64,000 nucleotides of DNA from the NCBI GenBank assembly GCA_943788235.1, contig CALSPM010000002.1:719983-783982 (forward strand), in the 5' to 3' direction. Below are positions 38,626 to 47,927 of the stretch, in pieces. How positions within the stretch are numbered: position 1 is the stretch's first letter; the number at the start of each line of letters is the position of its first letter. The notes under the pieces were generated by a model, which was not told the origin of the DNA, did no database searches, and saw nothing but the letters and a program-made list of their open reading frames with translations. This DNA is from an uncultured Cyclobacteriaceae bacterium (GTDB taxonomy: Bacteria > Bacteroidota > Bacteroidia > Cytophagales > Cyclobacteriaceae). A program made the position numbers and the translations under genes.

Positions 38626-38632
38626 AAAATAA

Positions 38633-38983
38633 ATTATTTTCAGCTTTTAAAGTACTCAAGCATATTGATTATCAACCAAATATATAACAGTTTTATTTAC
38701 AGAAATGAGCTGCTAGCAAAATTATTTTAAATAAATGAAAATGGTTACTAAAAGGCTTGAATGCTATATGAAAGTTAAGAATTTTTCTAATTTAAAATAT
38801 CCACAGACTGCCAAATTCAAGCACTCTTCTTACCCCATTATCACGAGAGTCAGCCATTGTGACATCAATTGCTGTGCCTTTAAATGAAATAAAAAAATGA
38901 GTTTACAACTAATTTGATGAAAATTTGTTTCATTATGAGCTTTTTATAATATTTCTCGTTTTCAAACAAAATCTATCCAATAA
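38633..38983. other. Intergenic stretch between divergent genes
   Basis: About 350 bp of AT-rich sequence separating the DUF4280 gene and the SDR gene. No frame, hairpin or repeat stands out. It must hold both promoters. Confidence 0.4.
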
Positions 38984-39913
38984 TTGAAACAAAAAAAGAA
39001 ATTAGCCATTGCAGGCGCCTCGGGATTTATTGGTAGGTGGTTCATTGAAACCTACAAAGATGACTATCATATTATTGCCCTTTCACGAAAAAAAATAACC
39101 CCTTCAAATTCGGATATCGAATGGAGAACGGTAGATCTATTTTCAATTTCCAGCAGTACCGAAGCGCTTGAAGGTGTAGATTATGCGCTTTATTTAGTTC
39201 ATTCTATGCAGCCCTCTACGCGGTTAAATCAGAGTAATTTTGAAGATACAGATCTGTTGCTTGCTGATAATTTCTCTAGAGCAGCTGAAGCCTGTTCGCT
39301 CTCTCATATTGTCTATGTAGGTGGTATCCTCCCAAAAGACAATTTAAATATTTCAAAGCATTTACAATCGAGATATGAAGTAGAACGCGCACTAGGATCT
39401 CGGCAAACTCCAATTACTCCCATTCGTGCCGGCATTATCATTGGACCCGGAGGATCATCGTTTAATATTGTTAAAAAATTAGTAAAAAACTTACCTGTCA
39501 TGGCTTGTCCAAGCTGGACAAAGTCCAACAATCAACCCATTGACCTAAGGGTAGCCTTAGACTGCATTAATTATACACTTGGTAATTCAAGTTTATATGG
39601 CCATCCCATCGAAATAGGAGGTACTCAAATCGTTCAGTACATGGATTTGTTAAAATTAACAGCAAAAGAAATGAAGAAAAAAAGATGGATCTTTTCCGTA
39701 CCTTTTTTTTCATTGGGTATGTCCAAATTATGGGTAGGCTTGTTCAGTGGGTCTAGCCCTAATTTTGTGTCTCCATTGATAGAAAGTCTGAGACATGACA
39801 TGACGTTGAAAGATCAAGATTTTCTATCCATTTTTCCAAAGTTTACCCTAACTGAAACCATCAAGAGAGCGCTTGATAAATCAGTGATCATCCCAAAAAT
39901 ACCGGTGGTATAG
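38984..39913 (+). CDS. NAD(P)-binding SDR with DUF2867-type C-terminus, N-terminal frame
   Basis: 309 codons, TTG start preceding KQKKKLAIAG. Extended-SDR Rossmann fold: GASGFIG at residues ~10-16, ALYLVHSMQP and HIVYVGGI strands, then TPIRAGIIIGPGGSSF. A frameshift near 39905 (after IPKIPVV) separates it from its C-terminal domain: GGIAPIKDKNTVRSVQRIAN continues one base off into the frame at 39988. Homologues combine the SDR domain with a DUF2867-like ligand-binding domain. The substrate is unknown. Confidence 0.75.
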   Translation: MKQKKKLAIAGASGFIGRWFIETYKDDYHIIALSRKKITPSNSDIEWRTVDLFSISSSTEALEGVDYALYLVHSMQPSTRLNQSNFEDTDLLLADNFSRAAEACSLSHIVYVGGILPKDNLNISKHLQSRYEVERALGSRQTPITPIRAGIIIGPGGSSFNIVKKLVKNLPVMACPSWTKSNNQPIDLRVALDCINYTLGNSSLYGHPIEIGGTQIVQYMDLLKLTAKEMKKKRWIFSVPFFSLGMSKLWVGLFSGSSPNFVSPLIESLRHDMTLKDQDFLSIFPKFTLTETIKRALDKSVIIPKIPVV

Positions 39914-40359
39914 CCCCCATTAAAGATAAAAATACCGTAAGAAGTGTTCAAAGGATTGCCAATCCAGGCAAAAAAACCTCTCTTTGGGTGGCCAAGCAAT
40001 ATCCAGTTTGGTTAAGTGATATGTTTGGAAAAATTATTGATTCCAAAGAAGATGAAAAAATATTAAAATTTACCCTTTTAGGCATTCCGTTATTACAATT
40101 AGAGTTTATCGAAAACAGAAGCGATAAAAATCGACAGCTTTTTTATATCACCGGTGGTTTGTTATCCAAAAGAAGCAATACCGGCTGGTTAGAATTTAGA
40201 TCTATTTTAGAGGGTGAATACATCATTACAGCCATTCATGAGTTTGTTCCTCGATTACCTTGGATCATCTACAAATATACTCAGGCAAAAGCCCATTTGT
40301 ATGTGATGAAACAATTTGAAAAATACCTCTCTTCATTTCAACTTAATACTGATAAATAA
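39914..40359 (+). CDS. SDR/DUF2867 protein, C-terminal frame
   Basis: Reading from about 39904 gives NTVRSVQRIANPGKKTSLWV and then KQYPVWLSDMFGK, LLGIPLLQLEF, LFYITGGLLSK, GWLEFRSILEG and VPRLPWIIYKYTQAK, the regular pattern of the DUF2867-like domain. The first internal ATG is at 40018, and a frame starting at GTG 39988 reads MAKQYPVW. It is not an independent gene but the rest of the SDR protein; the intact gene would span 38984-40359, about 458 residues. Confidence 0.7.
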
Positions 40360-40409
40360 GTTAATTTCTTTCTTATATCTCATAGCCTATCGCAATATTA
40401 TATTAATAA

Positions 40410-40847
40410 ATGAAGATGAAACAGACGCAAAATTTCAAAAATCATAACATTTTCCTCAAAGGATTTCATGGCCTCCTCTCTATGGGGATATTGGGACTGG
40501 CCGGTGGAGGTGTAAGTTATTTACTTCAAGGAGATGCTGATGCCACTTATCCAGCCTCGCTCTTCATACTGATCTCTTTTTTGTTAACTGTGATCATGTG
40601 GTATCTCAGAATATTTCCTTTGAAAGCCCAGGACCGGGCCATTAGAGCTGAGGAAAACCTAAGACATTATGTACTTGCAGGAAAACTATTGCCACCTAAT
40701 CTCAAAATTTCTCAAATTGTAGCCCTTCGCTTTGCCCCGGATGACGAGTTTTTACCGCTCATTGAGCGAACGCTAGATAAAAATCTCACTCAAAAAGAGA
40801 TTAAAAAGGAGATTAAAAATTGGAAGCCCGATTACTATAGGGTTTAA
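40410..40847 (+). CDS. DUF6526 membrane protein
   Basis: 145 residues with two hydrophobic segments (GLLSMGILGLAGGGVSYLL and LFILISFLLTVIMWYLRIFP) and a cytoplasmic C-terminus with AQDRAIRAEENLRHY, ALRFAPDDEFLPL and KNWKPDYYRV. This matches DUF6526, a small family common in Bacteroidota. Function unknown. It follows the SDR gene by 50 bp, probably in the same unit. Confidence 0.75.
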   Translation: MKMKQTQNFKNHNIFLKGFHGLLSMGILGLAGGGVSYLLQGDADATYPASLFILISFLLTVIMWYLRIFPLKAQDRAIRAEENLRHYVLAGKLLPPNLKISQIVALRFAPDDEFLPLIERTLDKNLTQKEIKKEIKNWKPDYYRV

Positions 40848-41013
40848 AGAAACCCTGCTTCATACAGTTCATGTAGCTCCATTAGTCTTTTTTTCTACTA
40901 CGAACATTGCAAAAACGGCAGCTATAAGCAGTGAGACCCTCCCATCATCAAGGCAAATATAGCCTGTGAATCAAATAGGTTTTTTACGATAGGTCCTCCA
41001 ATGATCCCACTGA

Positions 41014-41688
41014 TTATTTGAGGGACCACAATGAAGAAATTAAATATCCCCATATAAATTCCCATTTTGTCAAGGGTATCGTTCCAGCCAACAAAGCATA
41101 AGGCATAGACAAAATACTCGCCCAGGCAATTCCGACAAAAGACATGGAAAGAATCAACATGATTGGATCTTGGACAAAATAGACTGATAATAATCCGAGT
41201 CCACCAGCCGTCAAAGCCATACTGTGTGCCTGTTTTTTTCCCATCTTTTTGGCTATCATGGGCAGCAACAATGCAAAACCAGCAGAAACCGCATTATATA
41301 CCCCAAAAATTATCCCAACCCAATTGCCTGCCTCATTGAAAAGAGAGGAACTCGTATCCTCAATATCAGTACCATAAATATGTTGAGCAATGGCGGGTGT
41401 TGAATAGACCCACATACAAAATAAACCAAACCAACTAAAAAACTGGACCCATCCGAGCTGTTTCATCGTTTCAGGCATTTGTTTGAAACAGGTAAAGATG
41501 TTCATCAAACCCCCTTTTGTTTCTACGACTTCTTGTAGAGTTAAAAGACTGTAATGCAGCGGGACTGTATTCTTTGGTCTTGATAAAAGTCCACAGGATA
41601 GCACCCACCAAAACCACGGCTCCAGAATAAAAACTATAAATAACATTGTCAGGCACCTCACCAGGCAACGCTGATTGTGAAACCCCAA
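41014..41688 (-). CDS. MFS sugar transporter, C-terminal frame
   Basis: The meaningful part starts at LQEVVETKGGLMNIF and goes on through MKQLGWVQFFSWFGLFCMWV, NWVGIIFGVYNAVSAGFALL, KKMGKKQAHSMALTAGGLGL and AWASILSMPYALLAGTIP. A second shift after AGTIP leads to MGIYMGIFNFFIVVPQIISG and IVKNLFDSQAIFALMMGG in another frame down to about 40910, where more damage occurs. At least three single-base shifts affect this gene, but the sequence between them is well conserved. Confidence 0.75.
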   Translation of the reverse strand: MGFHNQRCLVRCLTMLFIVFILEPWFWWVLSCGLLSRPKNTVPLHYSLLTLQEVVETKGGLMNIFTCFKQMPETMKQLGWVQFFSWFGLFCMWVYSTPAIAQHIYGTDIEDTSSSLFNEAGNWVGIIFGVYNAVSAGFALLLPMIAKKMGKKQAHSMALTAGGLGLLSVYFVQDPIMLILSMSFVGIAWASILSMPYALLAGTIPLTKWEFIWGYLISSLWSLK

Positions 41689-42202
41689 AAAAGTTAACCA
41701 AGATGTAAGGCAACCAAGAGCCTACCACCGCACCAATACCTATCAACGTGGCTTGAACAGAAAAACCCGTCGTATTTTGTTCTTCCGGAAGCATATCCCC
41801 TACCAATGCGCGAAAGGGCTCCATGGCAATATTAAAAGAGGCATCCATAATCATCAACATACCCGCCCCTATCATGATCGGTGGAAGGGCAACGGCCAAA
41901 ACGCCCGCGTTGGGCATGATGCACAGGGCAATTGCGGCCAGCAATGCTCCTGTCAAAAAAAAAGGTTTTCGGCGCCCAAAGCGCGTCCAAGTTTGATCAC
42001 TGTAATGGCCTATTATGGGCTGCACGATGAGGCCTGTAATTGGAGCCGCCAGCCAAAACCATGATAAACTTTCAATGTCAGCACCAAAGTTCTGTAAAAT
42101 CCTACTTGCGTTCGCATTTTGGAGTGCAAACCCGAACTGAATACCCATAAATCCCATGCTCATGTTCCAAATTTGCGCGGGAGATAATTTTGGTTTCTTC
42201 AT
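41471..42202 (-). CDS. MFS sugar transporter, N-terminal frame
   Basis: 243 codons. The first half of a 12-helix major facilitator: KLSPAQIWNMSMGFMGIQFG, WFWLAAPITGLIVQPIIGHYSD, RFGRRKPFFLTG (loop 2-3 motif D-x-x-x-x-R-x-G-R-R-x-P), AMEPFRALVGDMLP and YSFYSGAVVLVGAILW. The style is that of the GPH/SLC45-type disaccharide carriers. The frame shifts near 41540 (after ALQSFN); LQEVVETKGGLMNIF continues in the frame at 41014-41688. The two halves make one gene of about 1.3 kb. Confidence 0.8.
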   Translation of the reverse strand: MKKPKLSPAQIWNMSMGFMGIQFGFALQNANASRILQNFGADIESLSWFWLAAPITGLIVQPIIGHYSDQTWTRFGRRKPFFLTGALLAAIALCIMPNAGVLAVALPPIMIGAGMLMIMDASFNIAMEPFRALVGDMLPEEQNTTGFSVQATLIGIGAVVGSWLPYILVNFFGVSQSALPGEVPDNVIYSFYSGAVVLVGAILWTFIKTKEYSPAALQSFNSTRSRRNKRGFDEHLYLFQTNA

Positions 42203-42480
42203 ATGGCATAATAATATTAATTAGTCTTTTTTTTCTCGATTTCAATGTTTTAGGCATTCAAGTGTATCTACTCCTTGGTCCTAATAAACTTTGGACACTC
42301 CTTTTAAATCAAAGAAAACCCTCAGTTTTGAAAATTTAGCAAAATGCCTCCTTTAATATTCCGCAAAATATAAAATTATTTACAAAGACCCCCTATTATT
42401 TAATTCAATAGAATCGATGAAATTTTTAGAATTTATCAAGTAAATTTGTCAATTATTAATTGATCCAAAATCTTAAGCCT

Positions 42481-43545
42481 ATGCAATTCAGACCTGGTGT
42501 TTTAACTGGAACCGAAGTAACCGAACTTCTTAATCACGCAAACGACAATAAATTTGCCTTACCTGCTGTAAATGTGACCGGTTCTAATACCATCAATGCG
42601 GTGCTTGAAACAGCCAAAGCAGTCCAATCTCCAGTAATGATTCAGTTTTCAAATGGGGGCGCACAGTTTCATGCCGGGAAAGGGTTATCCAATAAGGATG
42701 AAGCTTCAGCGATTGCAGGTGCCATCGCAGGTGCGCACCACGTCCACCAGATGGCTGAAAGATATGGGGTTTCCGTTGTACTGCATACCGATCATGCCGC
42801 GAAAAAATTACTTCCTTGGATTGATGGATTACTTGATGCCAGTGAATTGCATTTTGAAAAAACGGGTGCTCCTCTATACAGCTCGCACATGCTGGACCTT
42901 TCTGAAGAATCGCTCGAGGAGAATATGGAAATTTCCACGAAATATTTTACCCGAATGTCTCAAATGGATATGACTTTGGAAATAGAATTGGGCGTAACCG
43001 GTGGTGAAGAGGATGGCGTAGACAATACCGATATTGACAACTCTAAACTATATACGCAACCCGAAGAGGTAGCTTACTCATATGAGAAGCTAAAAGCCAT
43101 CAGTAACCACTTTACAGTTGCCGCTGCCTTTGGCAACGTTCATGGCGTTTACAAGCCCGGAAATGTCAAGCTTACCCCAACCATTCTTAAAAATTCTCAA
43201 GAATTCATTCAAGAAAAGTTTGGTACTGGGGCTAATCCTGTAAACTTCGTATTTCATGGCGGATCTGGATCCACCACCGAAGAAATAAGGGAGGCCATCT
43301 CTTACGGAGCCATCAAAATGAATATTGACACCGACATGCAATGGGCCTATTGGGAAGGCGTAAAGAATTACTATAAAGACCTTGAAGGATTCCTTCAAGG
43401 TCAAATAGGAAATCCTATCAGTGCTGATGAACCTAATAAAAAATATTATGATCCCAGAAAATGGCTCAGAGAAGGTGAAAAAACATTTGTGAAAAGGCTC
43501 AGCGAAGCCTTTGAAGATTTGAATTGTATCAAAAAAAATGTTTGA
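42481..43545 (+). CDS. fbaA: Class II fructose-bisphosphate aldolase
   Basis: I start at ATG 42481 (MQFRPGVLTGTEVTELL); a TTG at 42460 would add seven residues. 354 residues, standard for the FbaA (class IIA) type. Zinc and substrate residues are visible in VVLHTDHAAKK, IELGVTGGEEDGVD, GNVHGVYKPGN and NFVFHGGSGS, followed by KMNIDTDMQWAYW. It cleaves fructose-1,6-bisphosphate in glycolysis and gluconeogenesis. A perfect palindromic terminator follows 44 bp later. The frame is intact, unlike several neighbours. Confidence 0.95.
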   Translation: MQFRPGVLTGTEVTELLNHANDNKFALPAVNVTGSNTINAVLETAKAVQSPVMIQFSNGGAQFHAGKGLSNKDEASAIAGAIAGAHHVHQMAERYGVSVVLHTDHAAKKLLPWIDGLLDASELHFEKTGAPLYSSHMLDLSEESLEENMEISTKYFTRMSQMDMTLEIELGVTGGEEDGVDNTDIDNSKLYTQPEEVAYSYEKLKAISNHFTVAAAFGNVHGVYKPGNVKLTPTILKNSQEFIQEKFGTGANPVNFVFHGGSGSTTEEIREAISYGAIKMNIDTDMQWAYWEGVKNYYKDLEGFLQGQIGNPISADEPNKKYYDPRKWLREGEKTFVKRLSEAFEDLNCIKKNV

Positions 43546-43589
43546 CTAGGATGAGCTAAGGTTTCAGGTTTATCCTGATCTTTGCAACT

Positions 43590-43640
43590 CCCAATAAAAA
43601 AAGGCACTAAACATGATGTTTAGTGCCTTTTTTTATTGGG
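43590..43640 (+). terminator. 51-bp perfect palindrome, bidirectional-type terminator
   Basis: Two exact 25-base arms (43590-43614 and 43616-43640) flank one central G. The inner stem is GGCACTAAACAT/ATGTTTAGTGCC, flanked by A7 on the left and T7 on the right, then CCCAAT/ATTGGG outside. It terminates transcription of the aldolase gene. Confidence 0.92.
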
Positions 43641-43766
43641 CACAACTTTGATGATTCAAAATAAATTATTCAGATAATTTAAGGCATTAATCAACATCAA
43701 TTTTTGTATTCTTTATAGCTTTGTCATCTTTAAAATTCACTTATCCATTAGACGACGTTTAACATC

Positions 43767-44663
43767 ATGAAAAACATAAACCAAGTATCGATCATTGGCG
43801 CAGGTACCATGGGTAATGGGATTGCACATGTCTTTGCTCAATATGGCTTTAACGTAGCGCTTATTGATATTGATGAGAGGCGTCTCAAAAATGGGCTTAA
43901 AAACATTGAAAAAAATATTGATCGGCAAATACTTAAAGACCAACTTAAAGATTCAGAAAAGACCTTAATCCTATCAAGAATAGCCCCTTTCAATAACCTC
44001 AAGGATGGAGTAGCCTGGGCCAATTTGGTAATTGAGGCCGCTACCGAAAATTATGAAGTTAAAAAAAATATTTTTCAAGAGATAGATGATTCTGCGCCAA
44101 AAGACGCCATTTTAGCTACCAACACCTCCTCCATATCCATTACTAAAATAGCGGCAGTCACCCAAAGGGCAGACCAGATCATCGGGATGCACTTTATGAA
44201 TCCTGTTCCCATCATGAAATTAGTTGAAGTCATCAAAGGCTACGCGACCTCGCAAGCGACCGTCTCAACGATTAAAAAAACGGTCACTGATCTAGAAAAA
44301 ATAGCAGTTGAAGTCAAAGACTATCCTGGATTTACAGCCAATCGCATACTACTCCCCATGATCAATGAAGCCATATTTACCCTTTTTGAAGGAGTCGCCG
44401 GGGTTTCCGAAATAGACGCCGTGATGAAACTAGGCATGGCACACCCTATGGGGCCTTTACAACTTGCCGATTTTATTGGACTTGATGTCTGTCTCTCTGT
44501 TATGAGAGTGCTTCAGGAAGGAATTGGTGATGATAAGTACCGCCCATGCCCACTTTTGGTAAATATGGTTGCCGCGGGTCATTTAGGTAAAAAAACAGGT
44601 GAAGGCTTTTATAAATACGAGCACCATTCAAAAGATTTTACGGTCAGTAAACAATTTGATTAA
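43767..44663 (+). CDS. 3-hydroxybutyryl-CoA dehydrogenase
   Basis: 298 residues, typical length. NAD-binding IIGAGTMGNGIAHVFA (residues ~9-24), LVIEAATEN, ATNTSSISIT, GMHFMNPVP (catalytic His and the N-P-V signature), PGFTANRILLPMINEA and a helical C-terminal domain ending KKTGEGFYKY. It oxidises (S)-3-hydroxybutyryl-CoA in fatty acid and butyrate metabolism. Upstream terminator at 43590 implies its own promoter. The frame is intact. Confidence 0.93.
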   Translation: MKNINQVSIIGAGTMGNGIAHVFAQYGFNVALIDIDERRLKNGLKNIEKNIDRQILKDQLKDSEKTLILSRIAPFNNLKDGVAWANLVIEAATENYEVKKNIFQEIDDSAPKDAILATNTSSISITKIAAVTQRADQIIGMHFMNPVPIMKLVEVIKGYATSQATVSTIKKTVTDLEKIAVEVKDYPGFTANRILLPMINEAIFTLFEGVAGVSEIDAVMKLGMAHPMGPLQLADFIGLDVCLSVMRVLQEGIGDDKYRPCPLLVNMVAAGHLGKKTGEGFYKYEHHSKDFTVSKQFD

Positions 44664-44742
44664 AAAAGGAAAAAAAGAAACCACACGTAGAAATTATGCG
44701 TTGTAATGGAAGTTTAAAAAATTCAAATCAAAATAATTATCA

Positions 44743-45247
44743 ATGAAAAAAATTCAAATCCTTTGGCTATCTACTTTATTTATGATGTCCTGCAGTGGAG
44801 GCAATGAGAAAAAAACAACTTCAGTAACCGAAACAACTGAAGAGATTATAAGCACCGAAATCCCAAAAATAGTTAAAATCAGCATTGAAGGGGATGACAT
44901 GATGCGTTACAACCTTGACAAAATAGAAGTAAATACTGGGCAAACGGTTGAGCTCACCTTAACCCATACAGGGCAAATGTCAGCCCTTACCATGGGTCAT
45001 AATTGGATATTACTCGCCTCGGGCACGGATAAAACTGCCTTTGGAATGGCGGCAATGAGTGCCAAAGATCAAGGTTATGTGCCTCAGGATATGAAGGGAA
45101 ATGTTATCGCCGCTACCAAGGTGATCGGAGGTGGCGAAAGTACTTCCATTACATTTGATGCCCCCGCACCAGGCTATTATGAGTTTATTTGTTCCTTTCC
45201 CAGGTCATTATGGTCTGATGAATGGCAGTTTCGTAGTGCTTCCTTAA
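44743..45247 (+). CDS. Azurin-like cupredoxin lipoprotein, frameshifted before the copper loop
   Basis: Lipoprotein signal (LWLSTLFMMSC), then an azurin fold: MRYNLDKIEVNTGQTVEL, HTGQMSALTMGHNWILL (first copper His), VIAATKVIGGGESTSITF and GYYEFICSFP (copper Cys). After FICSF an extra C in a C-run shifts the frame; reading one base off gives PGHYGLMNGSFVVLP and a stop at 45247, supplying the second His and the Met ligand. Without correction the frame runs on to 45312 and lacks these ligands. It is probably an intact electron carrier in reality. Confidence 0.8.
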
Positions 45248-45274
45248 ATAATATATTGATCTTATCTTTAAGTC

Positions 45275-47448
45275 ATGAAAAGATCAATATTATTGACCCT
45301 CTGTGCCTTTAGTCTTTTATCAGCTTGCAAAGATACCTATCCAACTATAGATATGCATACCCAAGAGAACGCTCCCCCTATTGCAGAAAGGAAAGATTCT
45401 TTATTAGAAGCGCATGGCAACACCCGGGTGGATCCTTATTTTTGGATGCGGCTCACTGACCAGCAAAAAACAGCTACTGATCCTGACATTCAAACAAAAA
45501 AGGTCGTTCAATACCTTAAAGATGAAAACACCTATGCACAAGTGAGGTCATGAAACCTACAGATAGTTTACAACAAAAGCTATTTGAGGAAATGACTGGG
45601 AGAATTCAAAAAGATGATGCCTCGTGTACCTTATCTTCAAAAATGGTTATTGGTATTATACACGTTTTGAAGAGGCTCAAGAATATCCCATTTATTGTCG
45701 CAAGAAAGGCAGCCTGGATAGCCTAGAATCTGTCATACTTAATGTCAATCAATTGGCCCAAGGATATGACTACTATGCAGTTAGTGGGCTTCGCATTAGT
45801 AAAGACAACAAGATATTGGCCTACGCTGTTGACACCCTTAGCCGAAGGGTGTACACCTACAAATTTTTAAATCTTGAGACTGGGTACACTATTGAAGGAT
45901 GAAATAACCAATACAGAGCCTGGGGGCGCTTGGTCCAATGACAATCTTACCTTTTACTATACAACTAAAAATGATGTGACGTTATTGTCTGAGAAAATTT
46001 GGAGGCATCAGTTAAAAACAGATCAGAAAGAAGATGTCATGATGTATCATGAACAGGATCCTTCTTTTTATATCAGTGTTAAAAAATCAAAATCAGATGA
46101 TTATATTGTGATCTCATGTCGAAGTACGCTGATCAAAGATTATCATATCCTTTCCGCCCATGATCCCACGGGCACCTTCCGCCAATTTACTCCGAGAAAT
46201 GGACCCCACGAATATTCGATTGAGCATTTTAAAGACAAGTTCTACGTCCTTACCAATTGGGAAGCACAAAATTTTAGATTGATGGAAACTTCTCAAGAGG
46301 CTACCCATCTTGAGAATTGGTCTACATTGATCCCAAACAATCCAGATACCTTGTTAAGTTCAATTCAAGTATTTAGTGAACATTTGGTGATTTCTCAAAG
46401 ATCCAATGCACTTACTTCCCTCAAGGTGATCCATCAAAAAACAGGAAATCATCATGAAGTTTATTTTGATGAACCCGCCTATGTCGTTTACCCCACCACC
46501 AATACTGAATTCAATACGACAAAACTGAGATTCATTTATGCTTCGCTGACCACGCCCAACACGACTTTTGAGTATGATATGAATGAGCGAAGCAAAACAG
46601 TTCTCAAGGAGACCCAAGTCATGGGGGGACATGAACCTTCTAAATACACGACAGAAAGATTGTTTGCAGAAGGGCGAGATGGTACTCAGATACCTATTTC
46701 TCTGGTTTATAAAAAAGGATTAGTCAAAAGTGACCAGAATCCATTACTCCTTTATGCCTACGGCTCTTATGGAAATTCTACAGACCCTTGGTTTAGCTCT
46801 ATAAGACTCAGTTTATTGGATAGAGGTTTTATCTATGCCATTGCCCACGTCAGGGGTGGCCAGGAAATGGGTCGAAAATGGTATGAACAAGGTAGAATGT
46901 TCAAAAAGAAAAACACATTTTATGATTTCATTGATTGTGCCTCTTATTTATCCAATGAGGGTTATTCCTCAGCTGAACACCTTTATGCGCAAGGGGGAAG
47001 TGCAGGTGGTTTATTGATGGGTGCAGTGATCAATATGGCGCCTGAACGTTTCAATGGAGTGATTGCGGCCGTACCCTTTGTCGATGTCATTTCGACCATG
47101 ATGGATGAGTCGATTCCCCTTACCACTGCCGAGTTCAATGAATGGGGCAATCCTAAAAATCTTGAATCTTATGAATATATGCATTCTTATTCGCCCTATG
47201 ATCAAGTACGGGCACAAGCTTATCCCAACCTACTGGTAACCACGGGTTATTTCGACTCACAGGTACAATATTGGGAACCTGCCAAGTGGGTTGCTAAGCT
47301 TCGCTCCTCTAAGACCGATGAAAATTTATTGTTACTCCAAACCAATATGGCCGCAGGACATGGCGGTGCCTCAGGAAGATACCGCAGGTATGAGAACGTG
47401 GCCTTGCAATATGCTTTTTTGCTTTCCTTGGAAGATATCAATGAATGA
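45275..47448 (+). CDS. Prolyl oligopeptidase-family (S9A, oligopeptidase B-type) peptidase, frameshifted near the N-terminus
   Basis: Lipoprotein signal (LTLCAFSLLSAC), then GNTRVDPYFWMRLTDQQ. Shifts near 45545, 45630-45640 and 45890 separate this from MKPTDSLQQKLFEEMTGRI, NGYWYYTRFEEAQEYPIY and LLKDEITNTEPGGAWSND. From 45894 on the frame is open for 518 codons, with propeller strands, then the catalytic domain: YAYGSYGNSTDPWF, GGQEMGRKWYEQGR, the nucleophile elbow QGGSAGGLL and the His loop AAGHGGASGR. It is a periplasmic serine peptidase for short peptides. Domain content is complete if the shifts are corrected. Confidence 0.8.
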
Positions 47449-47527
47449 TGTCTGTTCAAATATAAGGATCAACGCAGATATATCTCATATCCCGATAACC
47501 AGTCATTTAAGGATCAAAACAGTCAAT

Positions 47528-47875
47528 ATGTCCACTAAATTCAAATATTTCACTTGTTTAATTATTGTTTTATGTTCGTGTTATCCAGCTCCCAAGGTAA
47601 CGGGCTTCGATCAAGACCAATGGGACGAGGATCTCATTGAATGCCGTAATTATCGCGCAATGCAAGCCGCACCCCTCTTGATCAATCAAAAAGATATCGT
47701 ACTGGGATCCAATCAAAATGAAATCATTGCCCTTCTGGGCAGTCCCACGAAACAGCGCTTAGATAAAAGAAACAGAAAATTCTTTTTTTATCAATTGAAC
47801 TGTGAAAATACCATTGAATTAAGTATCCGTTTCAATGCGATTGGGGCCGCCAAAGAAATCATGCTTATCAATTAG
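47528..47875 (+). CDS. Small lipoprotein, SmpA/BamE-like
   Basis: I start at ATG 47528 (MSTKFKYFTCLIIVLCSCYP); upstream codons in the same frame overlap the peptidase gene and are not credible. 115 residues. A lipobox is followed by VLGSNQNEIIALLGSPTKQ, a helix and Pro-turn that resembles the SmpA/OmlA/BamE fold, then strands RKFFFYQLNCENTIELSIRF. It probably sits in the periplasm. It follows the peptidase gene by 79 bp. Confidence 0.6.
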   Translation: MSTKFKYFTCLIIVLCSCYPAPKVTGFDQDQWDEDLIECRNYRAMQAAPLLINQKDIVLGSNQNEIIALLGSPTKQRLDKRNRKFFFYQLNCENTIELSIRFNAIGAAKEIMLIN

Positions 47876-47927
47876 CAGCGCTCTTCAAAGCAGGCTACCC
47901 GGTCATTGCATGGTTGAAGTATACGCC

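Noticed and set aside
38249-38632. 127-codon plus-strand frame opposite the DUF4280 gene
   Set aside because: The minus strand matches DUF4280 along its entire length, including all Cys and Pro turns; the plus frame is its mirror.
41753-42064. 103-codon His/Arg-rich plus-strand frame
   Set aside because: Antisense of conserved MFS transmembrane segments; odd composition.
47291-47527. N-terminal extension of the small lipoprotein into the peptidase gene
   Set aside because: It overlaps conserved catalytic-domain codons out of frame; the ATG at 47528 gives a proper lipoprotein signal.
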